Shown: positions 1 to 6,627 of the stretch, one piece after another
Layout: each line of letters opens with the position of its first letter
Position numbering within the stretch: the stretch's first letter is position 1
Assembly (NCBI GenBank): GCA_011620785.1
Contig: WOYM01000041.1
Coordinates: 1 to 8,427 of the forward strand
Origin: Methanothrix sp.
Lineage (GTDB): Archaea; Halobacteriota; Methanosarcinia; Methanotrichales; Methanotrichaceae
Reading direction: 5' to 3'
DNA length: 8,427 bases
Program-made: the position numbers and the translations under genes
Notes under the pieces: generated by a model
Told to the model about the DNA's origin: nothing
What the model saw: the letters and a program-made list of their open reading frames with translations, nothing else
Databases searched by the model: none

Positions 1-25
1 CCATAATATATAAACGACGTTCTAC

Positions 26-35
26 AATATAAAGT
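26..35 (+). promoter_or_regulatory. possible archaeal TATA box
   Basis: An AATATAAAG-type element lies in an AT-rich edge. If used, transcription would start about 25 bases downstream, near 52-60, giving a leader of about 180 bases before the small ORF at 241. A second AT-rich stretch at 4-13 reads TTTATATATT on the minus strand and could instead serve a gene leaving the window to the left. Neither can be tested from sequence alone. Confidence 0.3.
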
Positions 36-71
36 TGTCTATTTTATTTTGCGTCTAGACCTTAGCATTAT

Positions 72-121
72 CCTGAGACATGGTAGTTCGCACCACCGTC
101 TCAAGCGAGAATGGGCTCAGG
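72..121 (+). other. leader with two mutually exclusive hairpins
   Basis: TGAGAC (74-79) pairs with GTCTCA (98-103), and within that loop TGGT (81-84) pairs with ACCA (92-95). Together they form a 10-pair hairpin with a small internal loop and a 7-base apical loop. CCTGAG (72-77) can pair instead with CTCAGG (116-121). The two foldings share the same left strand and so exclude each other, as in attenuators or switches. No known riboswitch class is recognised. The region precedes the small ORF at 241 and may only matter if it is transcribed rightwards. Confidence 0.3.
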
Positions 122-240
122 AGTGGGCATCAGAGGGTTTTCAAGCTCGCTCCCTTCCATTTTGGCATTCGATTTTCGCACGACTCCAGAATCTGCCGGA
201 GCTGCAGGACCCGGTTTGTCCAGCAGAAGGCGGTGGCTTG

Positions 241-546
241 ATGAAAGTCAAATCCCGCAGCCAGCTCCAACAGGCCGCAACCAACATTTTCCAGGACCTG
301 GAGAAGAACTACCAACCCTGCGAAATCGTCTACATCATATCAGAGCTGCTTTCGGTGAACCCTTTAATGAAGCTTCCACTGAAGCAGGAGGCCCTCATCC
401 AGCCTCTGAACAGACTGGAGGCTGAGCCTGGGAAAGGAATTCCGAAATCCAGGGCCATCTACCAGGCTGGGTGCCCTCTCTCCCCCTATTATCAGCCCTC
501 CTATGTAGATGTAAATCTCATCGACCAGACCAAGCTCTATCAATGA
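241..546 (+). CDS. possible small protein, overlapping the reductase gene antisense
   Basis: The frame is 101 residues from an ATG that follows a GGCGGTGG ribosome-binding-like sequence. The first ~45 residues (codons 241-375) look coding: third positions are mostly G or C, and the peptide is helix-like, with a QLQQAATNIFQDLEKNY stretch followed by a hydrophobic VYIISELL run. The last ~60 residues lie antisense to the 3' end of the reductase gene (364-1026), an unusually long convergent overlap of about 183 bases. That part may therefore be read-through after a lost stop codon, or the whole ORF may be chance. The frame stays open upstream to a TTG at 49, but the ATG at 241 is the better start. 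I do not recognise a family and propose no function. Confidence 0.38.
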   Translation: MKVKSRSQLQQAATNIFQDLEKNYQPCEIVYIISELLSVNPLMKLPLKQEALIQPLNRLEAEPGKGIPKSRAIYQAGCPLSPYYQPSYVDVNLIDQTKLYQ

Positions 547-1026
547 CCAGTTAAGGCGGGCGCCGCCTTCCACCATAAGGCGCCTTACCCCCCGGTTATA
601 CAGCTCTTCCATGAGCCCTGGCAGGTCCACCATCTCGGTGCCGCATTTGATTATCTCACAGCCAGGTCGAAGCCTCTCCAGTCTCTCCTCAGGGGCAGAA
701 TAGCATACTGCGATCATGCACCCCGGCCCGAGAATCTTTGCATTGGCCGGAGTTCGAGCGTTGCTGTCCGTCACAATTCGGAAGGGCTCTTTCGACCGCC
801 CCATAACCGTTCTCTTCTCCTGCAAGATCCTGGATTTGACCCTCAGCCCGGGATCGTCTGCCAGAACCGTCCCCACCCCCACCATGATGGCATCGCTTGC
901 AGCCCGCAGCTCATCTACCCTCAATAGATCCTCTTTGCCCGAGATCCTTATCTGTCTGCGGTCTCTTGAGCTGATCTTGCCGTCCGCGCTCATGGCGCTG
1001 TTTATGAAAACAAATGGCCTGTTCAA
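364..1026 (-). CDS. arfC: 2,5-diamino-6-(ribosylamino)-4(3H)-pyrimidinone 5'-phosphate reductase (RibD C-terminal/RIB7 family)
   Basis: This 220-residue protein is the archaeal stand-alone form of the RibD reductase domain. The family reduces the ribosylamino-pyrimidinone phosphate made from GTP to its ribitylamino form with NAD(P)H. This is an early cytosolic step of riboflavin synthesis that also feeds the FO part of coenzyme F420. Visible signatures are N9-S-A-M-S-A-D-G-K at the N-terminus, the DAIMVGVGTVLADDPGLRVK block (45-64) and VEGGARLNW (152-160), all typical of the family. Length is normal. The start is TTG: GGAG lies 5 bases upstream on the minus strand and homologues align from this point, while the next Met (residue 12) falls inside the first conserved motif. 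It is transcribed away from the amidohydrolase gene and shares a 97-base divergent region with it. Confidence 0.9.
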   Translation of the reverse strand: MNRPFVFINSAMSADGKISSRDRRQIRISGKEDLLRVDELRAASDAIMVGVGTVLADDPGLRVKSRILQEKRTVMGRSKEPFRIVTDSNARTPANAKILGPGCMIAVCYSAPEERLERLRPGCEIIKCGTEMVDLPGLMEELYNRGVRRLMVEGGARLNWSLIELGLVDEIYIYIGGLIIGGERAPSLVDGPGFRNSFPRLSLQSVQRLDEGLLLQWKLH

Positions 1027-1090
1027 ATGATCTCCGCCGTCATATTCTCGCCGTATTCTTATTCTGATCCTTTTGTTCTACTATGAGAAG

Positions 1091-1098
1091 CTAAATAC
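1091..1098 (+). promoter_or_regulatory. possible TATA box for the amidohydrolase gene
   Basis: CTAAATAC lies about 29 bases before the ATG at 1124. Archaeal transcription begins about 25 bases after the box, which would give a nearly leaderless mRNA. This agrees with the lack of a Shine-Dalgarno sequence before that ATG. The box is a weak match. Confidence 0.35.
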
Positions 1099-1123
1099 AT
1101 TGCCTCGTCTTATAACCATAGCC

Positions 1124-2224
1124 ATGTCAAATATCGCCAAGCCCAAAATAGCTCTGCCTGGTGCAGCCAGGCTCAAACAGGATGAGCTTATTCTGCAGGG
1201 AACTATAATCTATGGCGATGATTTCCAGCCCCTTGAGGGTTACATCAGCATCCGGGACGGAATCATAAAGGAAGCGGGCACCGGGCAGGTTGACGCCGAT
1301 TTTGAGGGGATAGTCTGCCCTCGTTTCGTCAATTCTCACATTCATCTGGGCGACTCGGCATTCAAGGATCCTCCATTCCTCCCTCTCTCCGAGCTCGTCG
1401 GCCCAAAAAGCCTGAAGATGGCCCTGCTGAGTGAAACCCCGCATGAGCGTCTCATCGAGGGCATGAGAAGAAGCCTGGCTCAGATGGTGGATTCGGGCAC
1501 CTATGCCTTTGCTGACTTCCGCGAGGGAGGCGAGGCAGGAGTCAGGATGCTGCAGGAGGCTGCAAAGGATATGCCCCTCCTTGTGCGCGTCTTTGGCCGG
1601 CCAGCGCAGGGAGAGACGGAGACGCCGGAAGGCTGCACTGGCCTGGGAATAAGCAGCACCAGGGATTTCGATCCCAGCCTTATCCAGAGAATGGTCTTAG
1701 AGGCGCGCCGGGCGAGCAAGGCGGTGGCCATTCATGCGGGCGAGTCAGCCAGAGACGATATACCGGATGCCTTCTCACTTTTGCCCGATCATCTGGTGCA
1801 TATGAGCCGAGCAGAGGAGTCTGACCTCAGATCTGTGGCCGAAATGGGCACTCCACTGGTGATATGCCCTCGGTCGAATCTGATCACCGGCTCAGGCCTT
1901 CCCAATGTGAAGAGGATGATTGAACTGGGGATAACTGTTGGAGTGGGGACGGACAATGTGATGCTCAACTCCCCGAATATGTTCATGGAGATGCATCTGA
2001 TCAGCAGGGCTTTGCTGCATGACGATAGACAGGTATTTAAGATGTGCACTCTAAATGGCGCTGAAATAATGGGGCTTGATCAGAAGCTCGGGTCCATAAG
2101 GGAAGGAAAAGAGGCAAAGGTGATGGTCATCAACGGAAGCTCAGACAACCTTTGGGGATCGACTCATCCTCTCCGCAGCATTGTGCGGAGGGCCGAGCCA
2201 ACTGATATATTAGCGATCTTCTAG
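1124..2224 (+). CDS. amidohydrolase-superfamily metal-dependent hydrolase (COG0402-like)
   Basis: A 366-residue protein of the cytosine deaminase/chlorohydrolase branch of the amidohydrolases, which remove ammonia or chloride from rings or open amide bonds. The fold starts with a small beta region (LILQGTIIYGDDFQPLEGYISIRDGIIKE split over 22-50). It continues with the metal-binding N-S-H72-I-H74-L motif, H204 in AIHAGE, H223 and H226 in DHLVH, and D277 in GVGTDN, followed by the closing LGSIREGKEAKVMVI block. All expected metal ligands are therefore present and the enzyme should be active. The substrate cannot be read from sequence. It is shorter than typical ~430-residue methylthioadenosine/5'-deoxyadenosine deaminases, so I do not assign that role. 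ATG 1124 is chosen because it fits a near-leaderless promoter; an upstream TTG at 1073 only adds residues outside the fold. uspA follows after 21 bases, suggesting an operon. Confidence 0.82.
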   Translation: MSNIAKPKIALPGAARLKQDELILQGTIIYGDDFQPLEGYISIRDGIIKEAGTGQVDADFEGIVCPRFVNSHIHLGDSAFKDPPFLPLSELVGPKSLKMALLSETPHERLIEGMRRSLAQMVDSGTYAFADFREGGEAGVRMLQEAAKDMPLLVRVFGRPAQGETETPEGCTGLGISSTRDFDPSLIQRMVLEARRASKAVAIHAGESARDDIPDAFSLLPDHLVHMSRAEESDLRSVAEMGTPLVICPRSNLITGSGLPNVKRMIELGITVGVGTDNVMLNSPNMFMEMHLISRALLHDDRQVFKMCTLNGAEIMGLDQKLGSIREGKEAKVMVINGSSDNLWGSTHPLRSIVRRAEPTDILAIF

Positions 2225-2245
2225 CTTTAATTATTGGGGTGGATC

Positions 2246-2683
2246 ATGTTCGAGAAGATTCTAGCGGCAACCGATGGATCGGAGCACGGATTGAGAGCGG
2301 CAAAAGTAGCAGTGGAACTGGGAAAGATCTCAGGAGGAAAGGTCTTTGCCGTCTATGTGGCGGACACGCAAAGGACAGCTCATCTGCCCGATGATATGCT
2401 GCTGTTCAGCATCAAAGAGCTTCTGCTCAAAGAGGGAAAGGAAGCGATAAAACAGGTCCAGGAGCTGGCAGAGAAGAATGGCGTCGACTTCGATGGAGCA
2501 GTGGTGGAAGGCAATCCCAGCGATGAGATCATAAGCTATGCTAAGAAAGAGGGGGCAAATGTAATCATCGTCGGCGCTGTGGGACGCACTGGCCTTGACA
2601 AATTCCTCCTGGGAAGTGTGGCTGAGAAGGTGGTACGCAACTCCAGGATTCCCGTTCTGACTGTTCCGAGGGAAGTGTCTTGA
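2246..2683 (+). CDS. universal stress protein, UspA family, ATP-binding type
   Basis: This 145-residue single-domain cytosolic Usp has the standard length for the family. It opens with FEKILAATDGSEHG, where the Asp near residue 10 contacts the nucleotide in ATP-binding members. It ends with an exact G-2X-G-9X-G-S signature, G110-AV-G113-(9)-G123-S124, followed by VAEKVVRNSRIPVLTVP. An intact signature places it in the ATP-binding MJ0577-like subgroup rather than the UspA type that binds no nucleotide. The start ATG follows GGGGTGG at 4 bases; an upstream TTG at 2234 is in frame but overlaps that ribosome-binding site. The stop TGA overlaps the TTG start of the CBS protein, so translation of the two is probably coupled. 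Usp and CBS proteins are both adenylate sensors, so a shared energy-state response is plausible but inferred. Confidence 0.9.
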   Translation: MFEKILAATDGSEHGLRAAKVAVELGKISGGKVFAVYVADTQRTAHLPDDMLLFSIKELLLKEGKEAIKQVQELAEKNGVDFDGAVVEGNPSDEIISYAKKEGANVIIVGAVGRTGLDKFLLGSVAEKVVRNSRIPVLTVPREVS

Positions 2684-3540
2684 AGATTCTTGTCAGAGAT
2701 GTGATGGCTCGAGAGGTCGCCTATGCCGAGATCCCCGGAAACAGGGACGATGTCTTGAAGACCCTTCAGGACCGGAAGGTATCCGGCTTGCCGGTGGTGA
2801 AGAAAGGAGAGGTGGTGGGGATCATCACCCGGTCCGATCTGCTCCGCAACCGGGAGGAGGACCAGACCGCTCTGCTCATGACCCGCGATCCGTTTGTGAT
2901 AAGCCCGGACAGGAGCATAGTTGAAGCTTCAAAGCTTCTTATCCAGCATAAGATAAGGCGCCTTCCTGTGGTTGAGGGCAAAGAGCTGGTGGGGCTGGTC
3001 ACAGTGGCGGACATCGTCCGGGTGGCAGAGGGCATGAACATAGAGGAGAGCATAGAGCCGTACCTGGAGAAGGAAACGGTTGTCCTCTGGAGCGAGATGC
3101 CCCTGCCGGTGGCAGGATCGATCATGGAGTTTGCGGCTGTCGAGGCCTGTCCGATCATAGATACCGACCTGAAGCTGGTGGGCATGATCTCCGACAGGGA
3201 CCTCATCAAGGCCAGCGTCATCGAGGATTCGGTGGAGAAGACGGACATGTCCGCAGACGGGGGAGAGGATGCCTGGATGTGGGATCGGGTGATGCGGACC
3301 ATCAATAAGTATTACACCGTCTCCAGGATAAGGCTGCGCGATATACCCGTAAGCGAGGCAATGGTCCCGCCAAAGACGGCATTCAAGACGGACAAGGTAA
3401 GCGACTGCGCTGCTGTGATGCGCAAGAACCGGATCGATCAGATGCCGGTGGTTAAAACGAGCCGCATGCTGATGGGAATGCTCAAGGATACCGATATCTT
3501 GAGGGCTCTGGTGGACTATTGCGAAAGATCAAGAGCTTGA
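2680..3540 (+). CDS. four-CBS-domain protein
   Basis: The 286 residues are almost entirely CBS domains, which pair into Bateman modules that bind adenosine nucleotides or S-adenosylmethionine. Domain 1 spans about 5-56 (VRDVMAREV to GIITRSDLL) and domain 2 about 64-117 (LLMTRDPFVI to GLVTVADIV). Domain 3, about 135-178 (LPVAGSIMEF to GMISDRDLI), is shorter and less regular. Domain 4 spans about 222-278 (PVSEAMVPPK to GMLKDTDIL). A linker at 180-220 is rich in charged residues. There is no fused enzyme, transporter or DNA-binding domain, so it presumably senses a ligand and acts on a partner. The start is TTG: GAGGG lies upstream, its four-base TTGA overlap with uspA is typical of coupling, and the next candidates (GTG 2701, ATG 2704) would cut into domain 1. 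The ligand is unknown. Confidence 0.88.
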   Translation: MKILVRDVMAREVAYAEIPGNRDDVLKTLQDRKVSGLPVVKKGEVVGIITRSDLLRNREEDQTALLMTRDPFVISPDRSIVEASKLLIQHKIRRLPVVEGKELVGLVTVADIVRVAEGMNIEESIEPYLEKETVVLWSEMPLPVAGSIMEFAAVEACPIIDTDLKLVGMISDRDLIKASVIEDSVEKTDMSADGGEDAWMWDRVMRTINKYYTVSRIRLRDIPVSEAMVPPKTAFKTDKVSDCAAVMRKNRIDQMPVVKTSRMLMGMLKDTDILRALVDYCERSRA

Positions 3541-3564
3541 ACTCAATCGGTCAAATGGCGAAGA

Positions 3565-3572
3565 CTTAAAGA
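3565..3572 (+). promoter_or_regulatory. probable TATA box of thrC
   Basis: CTTAAAGA lies about 30 bases before the thrC ATG in a 58-base gap after the CBS gene. Initiation about 25 bases downstream would fall around 3592-3596, leaving almost no leader. There is no Shine-Dalgarno sequence before that ATG, which supports a leaderless mRNA. Confidence 0.45.
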
Positions 3573-3598
3573 TCAGTCCATCCCAACCACAAAAGACT

Positions 3599-4948
3599 AT
3601 GTCTCTAATCAAGTTCTTCAGCACCAATGGCCACCGGGAAAAGGTGGACTTTAAAGGAGCCCTCCTGGCAGGCCAGGCCCCGGACAAGGGGCTCTACATG
3701 CCGGAGAAATTTCCTTCCCTCTCTCCAGAAGCAATCCGTGATTTTCCTAAAATGAGCTATCACCAGATCGCTTACCAGGTCATCAAGCCATATCTTGGCG
3801 ACCTGGTGGAAGAATCGGCTCTGGAGGATATGCTAAAAGACGCCTACAGCTATGAGGTTCCCCTGGAGCGGGTATATAACGGCAAGTATCTGCTGCGGCT
3901 GGATCGCGGTCCTACCTGCTCATTTAAGGACTTTGCCGCCCGGCTGATGGGCAGGCTGATGCAGTACTTCCTCAAAGAGGAGGGTAGAAGCATGATTATT
4001 TTAACTGCCACCTCCGGGGACACCGGCTCTGCGGTAGCGCATGCATTTTATGGCCTGGAGAATATCAAGGTGATAGTGCTCTTCCCGGAGAGGGAGGTTA
4101 CGGAAAGGCAGCGCCGGCAGATGACCACACTTGGCGAGAACATCTATCCTCTGGCGGTTGCCGGCAAGTTCGATGATTGTCAGGCCCTGGTCAAGCAGGC
4201 ATTTGTCGATCCGGAGCTTAAGGGACTCGAGCTCTCCTCAGCCAACTCCATAAATGTCGGCCGGCTGCTGCCCCAGGCGGTCTATTACTTCTATGCTCAT
4301 TCCCGGGTTGCACCCGGAGGAGAAAAGGCGGTCTTCTCTGTTCCCAGCGGAAACTTCGGCGACCTGATGGGCGGTCTTATCGCTCTGAAGATGGGCCTTC
4401 CTGTGAAAAAGTTCGTGGCGGCCACAAATGAGAACGACGAGTTTCCTCGCTTCATGCAGACGGGCGTCTATGAGCCAATCCGCCCGAGCAAGAACTGCAT
4501 CTCCAATGCCATGAACGTCGGCCATCCCAGCAACCTTGCCCGGCTCTTCTTCCTTTATGGCGGCCAGATGGATGAGACCGGACAGGTAGCCACGCAGCCG
4601 GACCTCTCCGCCATGCGCGAGGAGATCTATGCCGTATCTATCAGCGATGAAGAGACCCGCCAGACCATCAGAGAGGCTTACTCTCAGTACAAAGTCCTCC
4701 TCGAGCCCCATGGGGCGGTGGGATGGGCCGGGCTGGTGAGGTATCTTAATGAATTCGGAGACTGGAGCCCCGCTGTCTCCCTGGAGACGGCAGATCCTGC
4801 CAAGTTCCCGGATGAGATCGTGCGCCTCATAGGGGTGAATCCCTCTCTTCCTCCAGCCATGGCCAGTCTTGATGAGAAAGAGGAGCACTACCTGAAGATG
4901 GATGGCAGCTACGCTTCACTGAAGGATTATCTGAAGGGCTTTTTCTGA
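3599..4948 (+). CDS. thrC: threonine synthase
   Basis: A 449-residue PLP enzyme that turns O-phosphohomoserine into threonine, the last step of the pathway, in the cytosol. The PLP lysine is K110 in GPTCSFKDFAARL. The phosphate and substrate loops TATSGDTGSAVAHAF (136-150), SSANSINVGRLLPQAVYY (213-230) and VPSGNFGDLMGG (248-259) are all intact. The N-terminal part (KFFSTNGHREKVDFKGALLAGQAPDKGLYMPE split over 5-36) places it in the longer E. coli/yeast-like class rather than the short class of ~350 residues. The C-terminal LLEPHGAVGWAGL block (373-385) is also typical. The ATG has no ribosome-binding site and sits just after a predicted start of transcription. The next gene, 21 bases on, makes methionine from homocysteine, so the operon covers both homoserine-derived branches. 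Confidence 0.94.
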   Translation: MSLIKFFSTNGHREKVDFKGALLAGQAPDKGLYMPEKFPSLSPEAIRDFPKMSYHQIAYQVIKPYLGDLVEESALEDMLKDAYSYEVPLERVYNGKYLLRLDRGPTCSFKDFAARLMGRLMQYFLKEEGRSMIILTATSGDTGSAVAHAFYGLENIKVIVLFPEREVTERQRRQMTTLGENIYPLAVAGKFDDCQALVKQAFVDPELKGLELSSANSINVGRLLPQAVYYFYAHSRVAPGGEKAVFSVPSGNFGDLMGGLIALKMGLPVKKFVAATNENDEFPRFMQTGVYEPIRPSKNCISNAMNVGHPSNLARLFFLYGGQMDETGQVATQPDLSAMREEIYAVSISDEETRQTIREAYSQYKVLLEPHGAVGWAGLVRYLNEFGDWSPAVSLETADPAKFPDEIVRLIGVNPSLPPAMASLDEKEEHYLKMDGSYASLKDYLKGFF

Positions 4949-4969
4949 TCGATTACTGGAGGCAATAGG

Positions 4970-5941
4970 ATGGAGCAGGAGAGAATATTCTTCGATGATA
5001 TCGGCAGTTATCCCCTGCCCAGGGGAGTTAGGCTGGATGGCCTGTCCAGGGATCGGTATCTGCAACTCGTAGGCCAGGTTCTGGCCGAGAAGATCAGTGC
5101 CGGGGTGGAGATTCCCACCTATCCTCAGCTCCGGGATATGATTCGCATGTTCATGGATCCCATCCAGGATCCGAAGATGACGGAAAGCCCCTTTCTGATC
5201 AGGAGAGAAAAGGCGGAGATACTGGAGCTACAGGCCGTCCCTCCCGGTCAGAAGGTGCGGGTCTGCGTCACGGGACCGGTTGAGCTCTACATATCCGCTT
5301 TTGGTGCAACGGGTTACACTGATATTCTTTATACCCTGGCAGAGAGCGTTTCCAGGTTCCTGGAATGGGCAAAGGAGGAGGGAAAGATGGACGTCGCCTC
5401 ACTGGACGAGCCGAGCTTGGGCCTGAACTCCAATATCATCTTCTCTGAGGAAGAGATTCAGGAGGCTCTGGAGATCGCCAGCCGCCATTGTCGGGGAATG
5501 CACTGCGAGGTGCACCTGCACTCACCTCTCTATGCCGAGCTGTGCGCGCACGTCTCGGGGATAGACATCTTAGGAGTCGAGTCAGCCGCTCATCCTGATT
5601 ACCTGAAGCTGATCGAGAGGGAGGTCCTGGAGGATACTGGGACATATCTGAGGGCGGGAATCGCTCGCACCGATATCTTCTCTCTATCTGCCCAGCTTAA
5701 TGATAGATATAAAGTAAATCTATGGGAAGATCTGCCCCGTCTGGAAAGGGAGATCACCAGCCTGGAATCGCCTCTTATCATGAAGAGCAGGCTGGATCAG
5801 GCCTATGCCCAGTTCGGCGATAGGCTAATTGCCACTGGCCCGGACTGTGGATTGGGGCCCTGGCCAAGCCAGGAGCTGGCTGGAAGCATTCTGGGCAACT
5901 GCGCTGCAGCTATTGCTTCTTTTCGCTCTGAGCATCCCTGA
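4970..5941 (+). CDS. short archaeal methionine synthase (MetE C-terminal-like methyltransferase)
   Basis: This 323-residue protein corresponds to the catalytic C-terminal barrel of MetE. Archaeal relatives of this size transfer a methyl group to homocysteine, and in methanogens the donor is thought to be a methyl-corrinoid rather than methyl-folate. It has the family opening DDIGSYPLP (9-17), the SLDEPSLG loop (144-151) whose Asp/Glu bind homocysteine in MetE, and three of the four expected zinc ligands: H184, E204 and C293 (TGPDCGLG). The fourth, the Cys of MetE's H-M-C, aligns with P186 in VHLHSP, so zinc is bound by three protein ligands or by a shifted one (for example C179 or H182). ATG follows GGAGG at 7 bases. 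Position after thrC supports an amino acid role. The precise methyl donor is unknown. Confidence 0.82.
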   Translation: MEQERIFFDDIGSYPLPRGVRLDGLSRDRYLQLVGQVLAEKISAGVEIPTYPQLRDMIRMFMDPIQDPKMTESPFLIRREKAEILELQAVPPGQKVRVCVTGPVELYISAFGATGYTDILYTLAESVSRFLEWAKEEGKMDVASLDEPSLGLNSNIIFSEEEIQEALEIASRHCRGMHCEVHLHSPLYAELCAHVSGIDILGVESAAHPDYLKLIEREVLEDTGTYLRAGIARTDIFSLSAQLNDRYKVNLWEDLPRLEREITSLESPLIMKSRLDQAYAQFGDRLIATGPDCGLGPWPSQELAGSILGNCAAAIASFRSEHP

Positions 5942-6139
5942 AATGCCGTTATGAAAATATAAATTACTTCTTATCATAAAAACATATAGAATTATTTAAC
6001 ATTTATCTGAGCTCTTTTGCTATGGCAAAGGCCTGAGCATAAATATTTTCCTAATTCAATTTCTGATCTCAGTATATCTAATTATGGAGTACTATGATTA
6101 CCATTATCTATAAATATTTTAAGAGCATTGGTATGTATC
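5942..6139 (+). promoter_or_regulatory. AT-rich spacer with two TATA elements and a hairpin
   Basis: No gene is seen in this 198-base gap. It contains an 11-base element, ATAAATATTTT, twice (6039-6049 and 6110-6120). The second, within TATAAATA at 6109-6116, lies about 27 bases before the ATG at 6140 and is the likely promoter of a leaderless DUF1699 mRNA. The first could give a second start about 70 bases upstream. CTTTTGC (6014-6020) pairs with GCAAAGG (6025-6031) around a 4-base loop, with one G-T pair; it may be the end of the thrC transcript or an operator. Confidence 0.5.
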
Positions 6140-6547
6140 ATGAAGCTGAGGGTAGTAAGTTCAAAAAAGGAGATCACAGATCTGAACAGGAATGAGCAGT
6201 TGGTTCATCTAGCTTTCAGGGCCTCTAATATGGATGTGATGAATCTGGTGCAGTCATGTCCCCGTCTGCGCGCCGTTCAGATACCACCATCTTACCATGA
6301 GACCATGTCCCGGGCCGCTCAGCAGTTCCTTGAGATTCAGGGAGTTCAGCTCCTGAAGGGAGATGTGTGGGGCCACCGCAAGGACATCGACGAGTATTAT
6401 GCCATTGGAGAGCAGATAGTGAACCGGATCTCCACCCTCATGTCCGAAGGAAACAGCATTGAAGAAACTGTGAGGAAGCTGCAGAGAGAGACCAAGCTCT
6501 CTGAGGATCTCATTCGCTATATCTTAAAAGAGCAGGTGATGGCCTAA
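6140..6547 (+). CDS. DUF1699 family protein
   Basis: A 135-residue soluble protein matching my recollection of DUF1699, a family of unknown function found mainly in Methanosarcinales. Typical blocks are MKLRVVSSKKEI at the N-terminus, NEQLVHLAFRASN (18-30), a CPRLRAVQIPPSY segment (40-52) and the signature GDVWGHRKDIDEYY (74-87). The N-terminal two thirds alternates strands and helices. The last ~35 residues (SIEETVRKLQRETKL then SEDLIRYILKE) resemble a helix-turn-helix, so DNA or RNA binding is possible but not shown. There are no membrane segments. The in-frame TTG at 6128 is less likely than ATG 6140, where the protein alignment begins and which fits the TATA box at 6109-6116. It stands alone, with its own promoter and a hairpin after it. 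Confidence 0.82.
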   Translation: MKLRVVSSKKEITDLNRNEQLVHLAFRASNMDVMNLVQSCPRLRAVQIPPSYHETMSRAAQQFLEIQGVQLLKGDVWGHRKDIDEYYAIGEQIVNRISTLMSEGNSIEETVRKLQRETKLSEDLIRYILKEQVMA

Positions 6548-6562
6548 AGGAAGAACAGGGAT

Positions 6563-6584
6563 ATGAGAGCGCAAGCTTTCTCAT
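6563..6584 (+). other. hairpin between two copies of GCCTAAAGGA
   Basis: ATGAGA (6563-6568) pairs with TCTCAT (6579-6584), and a G-T pair can extend the stem inward. The hairpin lies between two exact 10-base direct repeats, GCCTAAAGGA at 6542-6551 and 6590-6599. The first copy includes the stop codon of the DUF1699 gene. It may be part of that gene's 3' untranslated region. Confidence 0.4.
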
Positions 6585-6601
6585 GCAGAGCCTAAAGGAT
6601 G

Positions 6602-6627
6602 ATGTGTGCATTCTCCACGCATGTTTT
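6602..6627 (+). terminator. possible transcription terminator of the DUF1699 gene
   Basis: ATGTGTG (6602-6608) pairs with CACGCAT (6616-6622), giving seven pairs including one G-T, around a 7-base loop. A TTTT run follows at 6624-6627. The position, 55 bases after the DUF1699 stop, fits termination, although archaea often need only the T-run. Confidence 0.4.

Noticed and set aside
74..103. tRNA-like hairpin with GTTCG in the left leader
   Set aside because: No acceptor, anticodon or D-arm pairing can be found around it; only the single hairpin is supported.
111..425. 104-codon plus-strand frame in the left region
   Set aside because: Pro/Gly/Ser/Arg-rich translation without structure; the frame starting at 241 in another phase looks far more like coding sequence.
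716..1030. 104-codon plus-strand frame opposite the reductase gene
   Set aside because: Antisense to conserved reductase motifs, and no domain signature.
1073..1123. N-terminal extension of the amidohydrolase from TTG 1073
   Set aside because: The extra 17 residues precede the fold, have no ribosome-binding site, and overlap the likely promoter.
2766..3305. 179-codon open frame on the minus strand inside the CBS gene
   Set aside because: Low-complexity Ser/Thr/Arg-rich translation, a typical shadow of a GC-biased gene.
4238..4888. 216-codon open frame on the minus strand inside thrC
   Set aside because: It lies antisense to a clear threonine synthase whose codon pattern leaves the opposite frame open; its translation shows no recognisable motif.
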